From Xanthomonas hortorum (GTDB lineage: Bacteria > Pseudomonadota > Gammaproteobacteria > Xanthomonadales > Xanthomonadaceae): a stretch of DNA of 64,000 nucleotides. The position numbers and the translations under genes were made by a program. The stretch is from assembly GCF_024339125.1 (NCBI RefSeq), contig NZ_CP101417.1, positions 4,103,001-4,167,000 on the forward strand, written 5' to 3'. Below, piece after piece: positions 34,087-43,416 of this stretch; the stretch's first letter is position 1; every line of letters starts with the position of its first letter. The notes under the pieces are model-generated. The model was not told where the DNA came from. It did no database searches and was given only the letters and a program-made list of their open reading frames with translations.

Positions 34087-34809
34087 ATGAAACACTGTCC
34101 CGTTCTCATTCTATCGCTGCTGGCAGCGCTGCACCTGCCGGCTTCGGCCCAGCAGCCTGCCACCGCTCAGTCCCGTAATATGCCCAACCAGGAGCGGCCC
34201 CTGGCAGGCCGCATCCTGGACGACCGCGTGGCGCGCGACTGGGGCCTGCAACCGCAGGATTGGGCGCGCTACCGCGAGCTGATGGAGGGACCACTCGGCA
34301 TCTACTCACCGAACCTGGACCCGCTATCGGCCTTGGGAATCGAGGCCCGCACCGACGAAGAGCGGCGGCGCTACGCAGAGTTGCAGGTGCAGGTCGAAGC
34401 GCGTCGCGTGGAGAAGCTGCTGGCGTACCAGCGCGCCTACGACGAAGCCTGGCAGCGGCTGAACCCTGGCATGCAGCGCGTGAACCTGCCCGATGACAAA
34501 CCAGGCGCCGCCGTGCGCAGCAGCGGCCGCATGGCAGTATTCATTAAGGACGGCTGCGCCGCATGCGGGCAGCTCGTGCAACGCCTGCAAACTTCGGGCA
34601 CCGAGTTCGATCTGTACATGGTCGGCAGCCGACAGGAAGACGCGCGTATCCGCGACTGGGCCAAGCGCGCGCAGATCGATCCAGCACGAGTGCGCAGCGG
34701 CAGCATCACGCTCAACCACGACGGCGGCCGCTGGCTGTCACTCGGCCTAACCGGTGATCTGCCGGCCGCCGTGCGCGAGGTGAACGGTCAATGGCAGCGT
34801 CAGCCGTAG
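34087..34809 (+). CDS. ICE protein, PFL_4693 family (TIGR03759), periplasmic thioredoxin-like
   Basis: 240 residues with a cleavable signal peptide (LILSLLAALHLPASAQQ). The N-terminal part has the family phrase DWGLQPQDWARYRELMEGPL and the C-terminal part a CxxC (DGCAACGQLVQRL, about residue 156), as in TIGR03759 proteins. Probably a periplasmic factor that helps assemble cysteine-rich transfer proteins. The 3' end overlaps the next gene by 19 bases. Confidence 0.88.
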   Translation: MKHCPVLILSLLAALHLPASAQQPATAQSRNMPNQERPLAGRILDDRVARDWGLQPQDWARYRELMEGPLGIYSPNLDPLSALGIEARTDEERRRYAELQVQVEARRVEKLLAYQRAYDEAWQRLNPGMQRVNLPDDKPGAAVRSSGRMAVFIKDGCAACGQLVQRLQTSGTEFDLYMVGSRQEDARIRDWAKRAQIDPARVRSGSITLNHDGGRWLSLGLTGDLPAAVREVNGQWQRQP

Positions 34810-35396
34810 CCGCTATGCCCGTCTTGCCGCACCTGCGTGCAGTGGTGCTAGCTGCGGGCCTGTACGCCTGCGCCGCCCAGGCCCAGGAGATGCCGCCGCC
34901 GGCCTACCAGCTTGCCGCGCAGAGCGCCGGCATTCCTTCGCCGGTGCTCTACGCCGTGGCCTTGCAGGAGAGCGGCATCCGGCGCCACGGGCGCGTCGTC
35001 CCATGGCCGTGGTCCCTCAACATCGCCGGCCAATCGCGCCGCTATGCGACCCGCGCCGACGCCTGCGCCGGTTTGCAGCAAGCCATCCGCTCCACGCCGC
35101 ACACGCGCATCGACGCTGGCCTGGGCCAGATTAACCTCGGCTACCACCAGCAGCGCTACGCCAGCGCGTGCGACTTGCTCGACCCGTACCGCAATCTCGC
35201 CATCGCCGCCGAGATCCTGCAAGAGCAGCACACCCCCGGCGAAAACTGGCTGGTGGCGATCGGCCGCTACCACCGCCCCGCCGGTGGCGAGCCCGCAGCC
35301 CGCTATCGGCGCAGCGTGTCCCGCCACCTCGCGCGCGTGCAGGGCACGCGCCCAACCACCGCAGTCCTCGCCGCGCGGCAGGAGACCTCCCCATGA
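34791..35396 (+). CDS. periplasmic lytic transglycosylase of the transfer system
   Basis: 201 residues. A signal peptide (VVLAAGLYACAAQAQ) precedes a single SLT-type lysozyme-like domain with catalytic-Glu phrase VALQESGIRRHGR and the AGLGQINLGYH motif typical of conjugative transglycosylases, which open the peptidoglycan for the pilus. An internal ATG at 34815 is also possible; the first ATG has GAGGTGAACGGTCA before it. It overlaps the next gene by four bases. Confidence 0.88.
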   Translation: MAASAVAAMPVLPHLRAVVLAAGLYACAAQAQEMPPPAYQLAAQSAGIPSPVLYAVALQESGIRRHGRVVPWPWSLNIAGQSRRYATRADACAGLQQAIRSTPHTRIDAGLGQINLGYHQQRYASACDLLDPYRNLAIAAEILQEQHTPGENWLVAIGRYHRPAGGEPAARYRRSVSRHLARVQGTRPTTAVLAARQETSP

Positions 35397-35941
35397 CGAA
35401 ATCCCATCTGGCCCATCTCGCGGCGAAGGGCCTGCTCGTGCTGTTGGCGGGTCTGCCGCTGACCTCGCGTGCCGGTGAGTCGCTGATCGTGGTCGAAGAC
35501 CGTGGCGGCACGTCCGCGCTACCGTACTACGAAGCCCTGAACCTCCAACCGCGTGTCAACTCCCCTGCCCGGCCGCAGATCCCGACGCCCCAGGTTCCCG
35601 CCACCCCCGCAGACGAGGCCGCGATGCTGCCGGTGCGCAGCACCAAGCTCACGCCCGGCACCGTCGCGCGGCGAGTGATCGAGGCCCCTGGCCTTCGGCC
35701 TTTCGTGGTCGCCGGCGACGACAAGGCTTCCCAAGACTGGCTGCGGCGCAATGCGGCCTCGTTGCACGAGCGCGGCGCGGTCGGCCTGGTGGTCAATGTC
35801 GAGACCGTGCAGGCATTGGCGCGGCTACGCGCATTAGCGCCCGGCGTTCAAATGGCCCCCGTGGCCGGCGACGACCTGGCAGAGCGCTTGGGCCTGCGGC
35901 ACTACCCGGCGCTGATCACCGCCACCAGCATCGAGCAATGA
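35393..35941 (+). CDS. ICE protein, PFL_4695 family (TIGR03765)
   Basis: 182 residues, start at 35393 in an ATGA overlap with the transglycosylase gene; the longer frame from 35168 is inside that gene. A signal peptide (LLVLLAGLPLTSRAG) precedes a mature domain with NLQPRVNSPARPQIPTPQVP and RPFVVAGDDKASQDWLRRNA. Matches TIGR03765, a periplasmic protein always next to traD in this ICE class, role unknown. The end LGLRHYPALITATSIEQ is the standard ending. Confidence 0.88.
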   Translation: MTKSHLAHLAAKGLLVLLAGLPLTSRAGESLIVVEDRGGTSALPYYEALNLQPRVNSPARPQIPTPQVPATPADEAAMLPVRSTKLTPGTVARRVIEAPGLRPFVVAGDDKASQDWLRRNAASLHERGAVGLVVNVETVQALARLRALAPGVQMAPVAGDDLAERLGLRHYPALITATSIEQ

Positions 35942-35945
35942 ACCC

Positions 35946-38135
35946 ATGTCGGGCAAACAGCCGGTTGAAGTTCTACTTCGCCCAGCAGTGGAGCTATACA
36001 CCGTCGCAGCGTGTGCAGGCGCCGCGTTTCTGTCCTTGGTGGCCCCGTGGTCGCTTGCGCTGAGTCCGGGCATGGGCGTCGGCAGCGCGCTGGCATTCAG
36101 TGCCTACGGCGCGATTCGATACCGCGATGCCCGCATCATACTGCGCTACCGGCGCAACATCCGCCGCCTGCCGCGCTATGTGATGACGAGCAAGGACGTG
36201 CCGGTCAGCCAGCAGCGGCTCTTCATCGGCAAGGGCTTTCTGTGGGAGCAGAAACACACTCATCGGCTGATGCAGACGTACCGGCCGGAGTTCCGCCGCT
36301 ACGTTGAACCGACTCCTGCATATCGGCTGGCAAGGCGGCTGGAAGAAAGATTGGAGTTCGCGCCGTTTCCGCTTTCGCGCTTGCCTGGGCTCACGGGCTG
36401 GGATGTGCCTTTCAATCCGGTGCGGCCGCTGCCGCCCGTGGGTGGCCTCCCGCGACTGCATGGCATCGAACCGGAGGAAGTGGACGTCAGCCTGCCGCTG
36501 GGCGAGCGCGTCGGGCATTCGCTGGTATTGGGTACAACGCGCGTGGGCAAGACACGGCTCGCTGAATTGTTCGTTACCCAGGACATCCGCCGCAAAAACG
36601 CCGCAGGCGAGCATGAAGTCGTCATCGTCATCGACCCCAAGGGCGATGCTGATCTCCTGAAGCGCATGTACGTCGAGGCCAAACGCGCGGGCCGCGAAGG
36701 CGAGTTCTACATCTTTCACCTTGGATGGCCGGAGATTTCCGCGCGCTACAACGCCGTGGGGCGCTTCGGGCGCATCTCGGAAGTCGCCACCCGCATTGCC
36801 GGTCAGCTCTCTGGTGAAGGCAACAGCGCAGCTTTCCGCGAGTTCGCTTGGCGCTTCGTGAACATCATCGCGCGGGCATTGGTGGAGCTGGGACAGCGCC
36901 CGGACTATATGCTGATCCAGCGGCACGTCATCAACATCGACGCGCTGTTTATCGAGTACGCCCAGCATTACTTCGCAAAGACCGAGCCCAAGGCCTGGGA
37001 GGTGATCGTCCAGATTGAGGCCAAGCTCAACGAGAAGAACATCCCGAGGAACATGATCGGACGCGAGAAGCGCGTCGTGGCGCTTGAGCAATACCTCTCC
37101 CAGGCGCGCAACTACGATCCAGTGCTCGACGGCCTGCGCTCGGCGGTCCGGTACGACAAGACGTATTTCGACAAGATCGTCGCATCGCTTCTGCCTCTGC
37201 TGGAGAAGCTCACCAGCGGCAAGATCGCGCAGCTCCTGGCGCCGAACTACTCAGACCTGGCGGACCCGCGGCCAATCTTCGATTGGATGCAGGTGATCAG
37301 GAAGCGTGCCGTGGTCTATGTGGGCCTGGATGCGTTGTCCGACGCCGAGGTCGCCGCAGCGGTCGGAAACTCCATGTTCTCCGACTTGGTATCGGTTGCT
37401 GGGCACATCTACAAGCATGGGATCAACGATGGCCTGCCGGATGCATCGGCGAGCGCGCTGGTGCCGATCAATATCCATGCCGACGAGTTCAACGAGCTGA
37501 TGGGCGATGAGTTCATACCGCTCATCAACAAGGGCGGCGGCGCCGGGCTGCAAGTCACCGCCTACACGCAGACGCTCTCCGACATTGAAGCCCGAATTGG
37601 CAACCGCGCGAAGGCCGGTCAGGTTATCGGCAACTTCAACAACCTGTTCATGCTGCGGGTCCGGGAGACGGCCACTGCTGAATTGCTGACCCGGCAATTG
37701 CCCAAAGTCGAGGTCTATAGCACCACCATCGTCTCGGGCGCCACCGACAGTTCGGACATTCGCGGCGCGACAGACTTCACGTCCAACACCCAGGACCGTA
37801 TCAGTATGTCCAGCGTGCCTATGATCGAGCCATCGCACGTGGTCGGCCTGCCCAAAGGACAGTGCTTCGCGCTGCTGCAGGGCGGTCAGCTCTGGAAGAT
37901 CAGAATGCCGCTGCCTGCCCCTGCCCCCGATGAGGTCATGCCGCAGGATCTGCAACAGCTCGCGGGCTACATGCGTCAGACCTACACCGACGCCACGCAG
38001 TGGTGGGAGTACACCAGCTCTTCGGTTATGCAGGACGCGGCCTTGCCTGGCGACCTGCTTGATGAGGTGGTCACCGCTGTGCCCATCGCCGACGCCGGCG
38101 CGATAGATGACAGCGGCAACGAGGCCTCGCCATGA
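35946..38135 (+). CDS. traD: TraD coupling protein, SXT/TOL subfamily (TIGR03743)
   Basis: 729 residues. Two N-terminal hydrophobic segments (about 16-60) anchor it in the inner membrane; Walker A is GTTRVGKTRL (about 194-203) and Walker B VIVIDPKGDAD. The phrase INIHADEFNELMGDEFIPLI is typical of TraD/VirD4-like ATPases. It brings the relaxase-bound DNA to the channel. The start codon ATG at 35946 is four bases after the preceding stop; the stop overlaps the next start. Confidence 0.93.
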   Translation: MSGKQPVEVLLRPAVELYTVAACAGAAFLSLVAPWSLALSPGMGVGSALAFSAYGAIRYRDARIILRYRRNIRRLPRYVMTSKDVPVSQQRLFIGKGFLWEQKHTHRLMQTYRPEFRRYVEPTPAYRLARRLEERLEFAPFPLSRLPGLTGWDVPFNPVRPLPPVGGLPRLHGIEPEEVDVSLPLGERVGHSLVLGTTRVGKTRLAELFVTQDIRRKNAAGEHEVVIVIDPKGDADLLKRMYVEAKRAGREGEFYIFHLGWPEISARYNAVGRFGRISEVATRIAGQLSGEGNSAAFREFAWRFVNIIARALVELGQRPDYMLIQRHVINIDALFIEYAQHYFAKTEPKAWEVIVQIEAKLNEKNIPRNMIGREKRVVALEQYLSQARNYDPVLDGLRSAVRYDKTYFDKIVASLLPLLEKLTSGKIAQLLAPNYSDLADPRPIFDWMQVIRKRAVVYVGLDALSDAEVAAAVGNSMFSDLVSVAGHIYKHGINDGLPDASASALVPINIHADEFNELMGDEFIPLINKGGGAGLQVTAYTQTLSDIEARIGNRAKAGQVIGNFNNLFMLRVRETATAELLTRQLPKVEVYSTTIVSGATDSSDIRGATDFTSNTQDRISMSSVPMIEPSHVVGLPKGQCFALLQGGQLWKIRMPLPAPAPDEVMPQDLQQLAGYMRQTYTDATQWWEYTSSSVMQDAALPGDLLDEVVTAVPIADAGAIDDSGNEASP

Positions 38136-38881
38136 GAGACGTCGCCTCAACCGCGCAACGAGAGCAGAACCAGAGCCAAGGCCTGATCGTCGGCACCCTT
38201 ACGCTACCGTTTCGGCTGCTCGCGGTGTTGATCGGCTCGCTGCTGTTTTCGATCGTCGTGGAGTGTGTCGGCATGCACCTGTTCTGGAAGGACCAGGGAT
38301 GGCGCCACTCCCAGCAGATGTTGCAGTCCGAACTGGGGCACCTCTCCAGTCACTTCACGCGCAGCATGGTCGTGCAGGAGCCGGGGCGCACGGCGCACGA
38401 GCTGGTGGATACCGGCTACGAATGGGTGTTCGTGCGCTCAGGCTTGTTGGAACGGATGAGCCAGACCGCCGAGCGCGCCCACGCGCCAAGCAACGGACAG
38501 ACGCGCAACTTTCGCTACTACATTAGCCAAGTCTACGTCTTGACCGAGAGCTATCTGATCGCTGCTGCCTTCACGATGCTGACCTTCATCGTGCGTCTGC
38601 TGGTCCTGGTTCTCACGCTGCCACTGATCTTCACGGCAGCATTCGTTGGTTTGATCGACGGCCTGGTGCGGCGCGACGTGCGTCGATTCGGTGCGGGTCG
38701 GGAATCTGGCTTTATTTATCACCGGGCAAAAGCGAGCCTGATGCCGCTGGTCGTGCTGCCTTGGGTGACCTACCTCGCGCTGCCGATCTCAGTGCACCCG
38801 TTGCTGATCCTCTTGCCCAGCGCAGCCTTGCTGGGCTGGGCTGTGAGTCTGACCGCCGGGAGCTTCAAAAAGTACCTCTAG
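38132..38881 (+). CDS. ICE membrane protein, PFL_4697 family (TIGR03747)
   Basis: 249 residues with about four membrane spans (LLAVLIGSLLFSIVVECVG; AAAFTMLTFIVRLLVLVLTL; MPLVVLPWVTYLALPI; the C-terminal LLILLPSAALLGWAVSLTAG). Matches TIGR03747, directly after traD in this family. Its role is likely with the coupling protein. It overlaps traD by ATGA. Confidence 0.87.
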   Translation: MRDVASTAQREQNQSQGLIVGTLTLPFRLLAVLIGSLLFSIVVECVGMHLFWKDQGWRHSQQMLQSELGHLSSHFTRSMVVQEPGRTAHELVDTGYEWVFVRSGLLERMSQTAERAHAPSNGQTRNFRYYISQVYVLTESYLIAAAFTMLTFIVRLLVLVLTLPLIFTAAFVGLIDGLVRRDVRRFGAGRESGFIYHRAKASLMPLVVLPWVTYLALPISVHPLLILLPSAALLGWAVSLTAGSFKKYL

Positions 38882-38979
38882 ACCATCAATCCGGTCGCCC
38901 ACGAGTTCCGATTGTTTGCGGCCTGAAGTCGCCTTGATCTCCACGATCAAGCCATTGCTGAACACACAGGAATGGCGCG

Positions 38980-39360
38980 ATGGTGGCTTCAACTTGGCTA
39001 CGCGCCGCGCATCGCGGCGTGCCCACTTTTCTCTTGACGGCCCTCTTGATGGGGCAGTCCCCAATGGCGTTGGCCGAATCTCCGGCACAGCGCCAGGAAC
39101 TGGTCGCCGCGCTGCGCCAGCTTGATGCCCTGGAGCGCACCGTCGCGAACAGCGCCGCGCATACCCCCATCACACCGGGCGAACGCTACCACTTCGACTA
39201 CCCGCGTCTCCTGGCTGATCTGGCGCGCGTGCGCGTCGGCATCCAGGACCACCTCACGCCATCGCGTGCCCAGCCGCGTGATTCCTCCGAACTGGCCGGT
39301 GACTACCGCACCGAGCAGCGCACCGAGCTGCCGCGGACGACCGCGGAGGGCGAGCCATGA
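38980..39360 (+). CDS. ICE protein, RAQPRD family (TIGR01690)
   Basis: 126 residues. The family-naming hexapeptide RAQPRD is present (in SRAQPRDSSELAGDYR). A signal-like hydrophobic segment (LLTALLMGQSPMALAESP) suggests a periplasmic protein. It overlaps the next gene by ATGA and begins the block of small pilus/core genes. Conserved across MPF-G ICEs, function unknown. Confidence 0.92.
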   Translation: MVASTWLRAAHRGVPTFLLTALLMGQSPMALAESPAQRQELVAALRQLDALERTVANSAAHTPITPGERYHFDYPRLLADLARVRVGIQDHLTPSRAQPRDSSELAGDYRTEQRTELPRTTAEGEP

Positions 39361-39590
39361 ACGGTGCCCAGATCTCGGCATTTCAAGCCAACAGCGGCAT
39401 CGCGCCTTCAGCGATGGCGACCGTGCTGGTCGGCGTCGTGTTTGCGGTCCTGCTCGTCTGGGGCGTCTGGGCCATCCGAACCGCCTACGTGGGGTGGTCG
39501 GAGAGCCGCCTCAACCAGCGCCAGTTCCTCGGCGTCTGCATCCGCTTTGTCGCGATGTACCTCGTCCTGAGTTTCCTCCTCCTCTCCTGA
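39357..39590 (+). CDS. ICE small membrane protein, PFL_4701 family (TIGR03758)
   Basis: 77 residues with two membrane segments (ATVLVGVVFAVLLVWGVWAI and FVAMYLVLSFLLLS). Matches TIGR03758. Coupled to the preceding gene by ATGA; likely a pilin-like or inner-membrane channel part. Confidence 0.9.
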   Translation: MNGAQISAFQANSGIAPSAMATVLVGVVFAVLLVWGVWAIRTAYVGWSESRLNQRQFLGVCIRFVAMYLVLSFLLLS

Positions 39591-39606
39591 CCTGAAAGGA
39601 CTGACC

Positions 39607-39966
39607 ATGCAAAGCCGTATCCTCACGACTCGTCTTGCCCAACGCGCCATGGTGGCCCTTGGCACCGCAGCGCTGCCCGCGCTGTCGTTCGCGCAGGGCC
39701 TGCCTCAGTTGGAGAACCCGACCAGGGGTACCGGCAACGGCATTATGGAGACCATCCGCAATTACGGTTACGACATCATCATGCTCGTGGCCTTGCTGGT
39801 GGTGGCGTCGATGTTCATCGGCGTCTGCTACCACGCATACGGCACCTACGCGGAAATCCACACCGGTCGCAAGACCTGGGGCCAGTTCGGCCTCACGGTC
39901 GCCATCGGTGCCGTACTGCTCGTGATCGGCATCTGGCTGCTCACCGAAGCCACCGGCATCCTGTAA
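39607..39966 (+). CDS. ICE membrane protein, TIGR03745 family (pilin-like)
   Basis: 119 residues with a signal/membrane segment and two further spans (IIMLVALLVVASMFIGVCYH; LTVAIGAVLLVIGIWLL). The family phrase QGLPQLENPTRGTGNGIMET is present. Place and topology resemble a VirB2-like major pilin, which is inference. Start at 39607 follows GAAAGGACTGACC. Confidence 0.9.
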   Translation: MQSRILTTRLAQRAMVALGTAALPALSFAQGLPQLENPTRGTGNGIMETIRNYGYDIIMLVALLVVASMFIGVCYHAYGTYAEIHTGRKTWGQFGLTVAIGAVLLVIGIWLLTEATGIL

Positions 39967-39976
39967 GGGGCTGGCC

Positions 39977-40387
39977 ATGTCCGAACACCAGCACGTCCGT
40001 GCCGACGGGACGGTGACGTTCCTTCCGCACCGGCTCAACCGCCATCCCGTTGTTGTGCGTGGACTCACCGCCGACGAGCTGTGGATTTGCTGCGGTCTGT
40101 CCGGCGGCGCCGGCCTGCTGGTCGGCGCGCCGCTGTCCTGGGTGTTCCGCACGATCGCACTCGCGCCCACGTTCGTCGTCCTGGGCGTGGCCCTCGGCGT
40201 GTTCATCGGCGGCGGCATCCTCCGTCGACTCAAGCGTGGGCGGCCAGATACCTGGCTATACCGGCAGTTGCAGTGGCGGATCACCATGCGCCATCCGCTC
40301 GCAGCCAACTGGGTGGGCGGCCGTACGCTGATCTCGCACTCGGGTTTCTGGTCCACCCGCAGGTCCATGCCAAGGGGGGCGCGATGA
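39977..40387 (+). CDS. ICE protein, TIGR03750 family (VirB3/TraL-like)
   Basis: 136 residues with two adjacent membrane segments in the middle (CGLSGGAGLLVGAPLSWVF; LAPTFVVLGVALGVFIGGGI) and the family opening FLPHRLNRHPVVVRGLTADE. Matches TIGR03750; the shape is similar to TraL/VirB3 of other T4SSs. It overlaps the next gene by ATGA. Confidence 0.88.
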   Translation: MSEHQHVRADGTVTFLPHRLNRHPVVVRGLTADELWICCGLSGGAGLLVGAPLSWVFRTIALAPTFVVLGVALGVFIGGGILRRLKRGRPDTWLYRQLQWRITMRHPLAANWVGGRTLISHSGFWSTRRSMPRGAR

Positions 40388-41073
40388 GCCGCTTCAAGAA
40401 CGAGATCACCCACCTGCAGGCGCACATCAAGACGCTGCGACTGGGCGCCGGCGCGCTGGTGATCCTCGCCCTCGTGATGGGCGGCGGCTGGTGGAGCGCA
40501 CCGCGCGACCTGACGATCCACGTCCCACCGGATTTGCGCTCGGGGAGCACCCGCAAGTGGTGGGAGGTCCCGCCCGAATCGGTCTACTCCTTCACGTTCT
40601 ACGTGTTCCAGCAATTGAATCGCTGGCCGACCAATGGCGAGGAAGACTACCCGCGCAACCTGCACGCACTTTCGCCGTACCTCACACCGTCCTGCCACGC
40701 CTTTCTGCGTGCCGACTTCGATTACCGGCGCAGCACGGGCGAACTGCGGCACCGCGTGCGCGGCATCTATGAAATCCCTGGCCGCGGCTATGGCGATGAT
40801 CCCAACGCCCGCGTGCGCGTGGTCTCCGACCGCGACTGGGTGGTGACGCTGGACATCAGCGCCGACGAGTACTACGGCGCCGAGCAGGTCAAGCGCGCCC
40901 TGGTGCGCTACCCCATCAAAGTCACGCGGGTGGACGTCGACCCCTCGCACAACCCGTTCGGCTTGGCACTGGACTGCTACGACGGCACGCCCCAGCGCAT
41001 CAGCGCACCGGAAGCCTCCCGCCCAGCGGCTGGCGGCCTGTCTCCGCAAGCGCCCCAAGGAGAAACACCATGA
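40384..41073 (+). CDS. ICE protein, PFL_4703 family (TIGR03746), VirB8/TraE-like
   Basis: 229 residues from the ATG at 40384 (the frame upstream is inside TIGR03750). One membrane span (AGALVILALVMGGGWWSA, about 22-40), then a periplasmic domain with PPESVYSFTFYVFQQLNRWP. Matches TIGR03746; by topology a VirB8/TraE-like core subunit. Coupled with both neighbours by ATGA overlaps. Confidence 0.88.
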   Translation: MSRFKNEITHLQAHIKTLRLGAGALVILALVMGGGWWSAPRDLTIHVPPDLRSGSTRKWWEVPPESVYSFTFYVFQQLNRWPTNGEEDYPRNLHALSPYLTPSCHAFLRADFDYRRSTGELRHRVRGIYEIPGRGYGDDPNARVRVVSDRDWVVTLDISADEYYGAEQVKRALVRYPIKVTRVDVDPSHNPFGLALDCYDGTPQRISAPEASRPAAGGLSPQAPQGETP

Positions 41074-41996
41074 AGCACCCTGTACTCGCGCTGCTGGGAC
41101 TGCTGGCCGTGGCCTCGGCTCCCGTCGCCCAGGCCTTGGAGGTTATGCGCTGGGAACGCATGCCGCTTGCGGTGGCGCTGAAGGTCGGCCAGGAACGCAT
41201 CGTGTTTATCGACCGGAACGTCCGCGTGGGCGTGCCTGCGGGTGTGGGCGAGCGCCTGCGCGTGCAGAGCGCGGGCGGCGCGGTGTATCTGCGCGCGAAC
41301 GAGCCGATCGAACCCACGCGGCTGCAACTGCAAGACACCGACACCGGGGCATTGATCCTGCTGGACATTGCTGCCGAGCCGGCCAAGGGTGGCGAGCCTG
41401 CGCTGGAGCCGGTGCGCATCGTCGAGGGCGATGTGCCCTCCGCGCGCTCCGGCGATCAGCCGACCGATGCCGACGAAGTGCCAGCACCCGCCAATCGCCA
41501 GGCGGCCGCGCAGTCAGCCCGGCGCGAAACGCCAATCTCGGTAGTCCTTACACGCTTTGCCGCGCAGAACCTATACGCACCGCTGCGCACGGTCGAGCCG
41601 CTGCCGGGCGTCATGCGGGTCAACCTGCGCCGTGACCTGGACCTCGGCACCTTGATTCCGACACTGCCGGTGCGCGCCACCGCACTCGCCTCGTGGCGGC
41701 TGGAAGACCAATGGGTGACGGCCGTGCGCCTCACCAACACCGACGCCGGCTGGATCACGCTAGACCCGCGCGTGCTGCAAGGCGATTTCCTCACTGCCAC
41801 CTTCCAGCATGAGGCACTCGGCCCGCGCGGCACGCCCGAGGACACCACCGTCCTGTACCTGATGACGCGCGGGCGAGGCATCACGCAGTCGCTTTTGCCC
41901 GCCCTCCACCGCTTCGACCCGGCCACGCATTTGCCGCAGCCGGAAGCCAGCGTCGAGGATCCGAAGGACGGCAAGGAGGCTCCCCATGCGCAGTAA
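41070..41996 (+). CDS. ICE protein, PFL_4704 family (TIGR03749), VirB9/TraK-like
   Basis: 308 residues with a cleavable signal peptide (LALLGLLAVASAPVAQALE) and beta-rich mature part starting MRWERMPLAVALKVGQERIV. Matches TIGR03749. Position between the VirB8- and VirB10-like genes suggests an outer-membrane core subunit comparable to TraK/VirB9, by inference. It overlaps the next gene by 11 bases. Confidence 0.88.
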   Translation: MKHPVLALLGLLAVASAPVAQALEVMRWERMPLAVALKVGQERIVFIDRNVRVGVPAGVGERLRVQSAGGAVYLRANEPIEPTRLQLQDTDTGALILLDIAAEPAKGGEPALEPVRIVEGDVPSARSGDQPTDADEVPAPANRQAAAQSARRETPISVVLTRFAAQNLYAPLRTVEPLPGVMRVNLRRDLDLGTLIPTLPVRATALASWRLEDQWVTAVRLTNTDAGWITLDPRVLQGDFLTATFQHEALGPRGTPEDTTVLYLMTRGRGITQSLLPALHRFDPATHLPQPEASVEDPKDGKEAPHAQ

Positions 41997-43416
41997 CGGA
42001 CTCCTGAAGTGGCTGATGATTCCTGTGGCCCTGCTGGTGCTGTTCTTCGGCATTCGGCTGTTCTCGGGCGGAGGGTCGTCGGCACCCTCGCAAGCCGAGA
42101 CGGGTAGCCAACTCACGCCCGAAGAAATGAAGGCATTGGGCATTGCAGGCGATACCCCGCGCGACACCGTGGCAACGCTCGTCGCCCAGGTAAAGCAACT
42201 GCGCACCGAGCTTCAGACCGCGCTGTCTGATAACAAGTCCCAGCGCGAGGAGAACCAGCGGCTGCGCCAGCGCGAGAACTCGATCGACCAGCGCATCAAC
42301 TCGGCGCTGGAGACCGAGCGCTCCAACCTGCGCCGCGACCAGCAACAGGCGGCCAGTGAACGCCAGCAGACCGAGGGCCTGCTCGCCGACTTGCAGCAGC
42401 GTCTGGACAGCATCGGCGGACGCGGGGGCGGCCATACAGATATGCCTGTGGGCCTGGGGCTGCGCGACGGCGACGAGGCCGGAATGGAAGGCGGCATGCG
42501 CTGGGTGGATCCAGACGATAAGAAGCCCGTCGATGGACGCAATGGCAACCGTGGCACGGGTGGCGGCAACAACTTCCCGACGAGCTTCGGCCCGGCGCAG
42601 AGCACGCTGGACACCACGGCGGAAACCGTGCCGAAGGCGAGTGAGGGCTCCGCCCGGGCCAAAAGCACCAAACCCGTCTATACCGTGCCGACGAACTCGA
42701 CGCTCATGGGGTCGGTGGCGATGACGGCGCTGATTGGCCGCGTCCCGATCGACGGAACCGTGAACGATCCGTACCCCTTCAAAGTCCTCGTCGGCCCCGA
42801 CAATCTCACCGCCAACGGCATCGACATTCCTGACGTGGCCGGTGCGGTCTTCAGCGGCACGGCTTCGGGGGACTGGACGCTGTCATGCGTGCGCGGCCAG
42901 GTGCGCAGCATCACCTTCGTCTTTCATGATGGAACGATCCGCACGATCCCCGAGGACCGCGAGGGCAATCAGCAGAACAACCAGCAGCAGAACGCTCAAA
43001 GTGGGGGCCTGGGCTGGATCAGTGATCCCTACGGCATCCCGTGCGTCGGCGGAGAGCGGCGCAGCAATGCGCAGCAGTACATCGGCTCGCAAGCCCTCAT
43101 CACGGCGGCCGGCGCCGGCGTGGCCTCGCTCATCCAAAGCGACAGCGGCCAGATGTCCTACGTGGGCTCGGACGGCTCTATTGGCACCGTGGGCATCAGC
43201 GGTCAGGAAGCGGTCGGCCGGATTCTCGCAGGCGGTGTCAAGGAGATGTCGAACTGGGTCAACAAGCTGTACGGCCAGGCATTCGCCGCAGTGTATGTCC
43301 AGCCCGGCGCCAAAGTCGCCGTCCACCTCGACAAGCCGCTCGCCATCGACTTCGATCCCGAAGGTCGCAAGGTTGATCACCGCGCAGGAGAAAACCATGC
43401 TCTCGAACTTGACTAA
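41986..43416 (+). CDS. ICE protein, PFL_4705 family (TIGR03752), VirB10/TraB-like
   Basis: 476 residues. One N-terminal membrane span (MIPVALLVLFFGIRLFSGG), a coiled coil (about 60-140), a Gly-rich linker, then a C-terminal beta-barrel-like domain with VYTVPTNSTLMGSVAMTALI and GISGQEAVGRILAGG. Matches TIGR03752, the TraB/VirB10-like scaffold spanning both membranes. It overlaps the lipoprotein gene by 20 bases. Confidence 0.9.
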   Translation: MRSNGLLKWLMIPVALLVLFFGIRLFSGGGSSAPSQAETGSQLTPEEMKALGIAGDTPRDTVATLVAQVKQLRTELQTALSDNKSQREENQRLRQRENSIDQRINSALETERSNLRRDQQQAASERQQTEGLLADLQQRLDSIGGRGGGHTDMPVGLGLRDGDEAGMEGGMRWVDPDDKKPVDGRNGNRGTGGGNNFPTSFGPAQSTLDTTAETVPKASEGSARAKSTKPVYTVPTNSTLMGSVAMTALIGRVPIDGTVNDPYPFKVLVGPDNLTANGIDIPDVAGAVFSGTASGDWTLSCVRGQVRSITFVFHDGTIRTIPEDREGNQQNNQQQNAQSGGLGWISDPYGIPCVGGERRSNAQQYIGSQALITAAGAGVASLIQSDSGQMSYVGSDGSIGTVGISGQEAVGRILAGGVKEMSNWVNKLYGQAFAAVYVQPGAKVAVHLDKPLAIDFDPEGRKVDHRAGENHALELD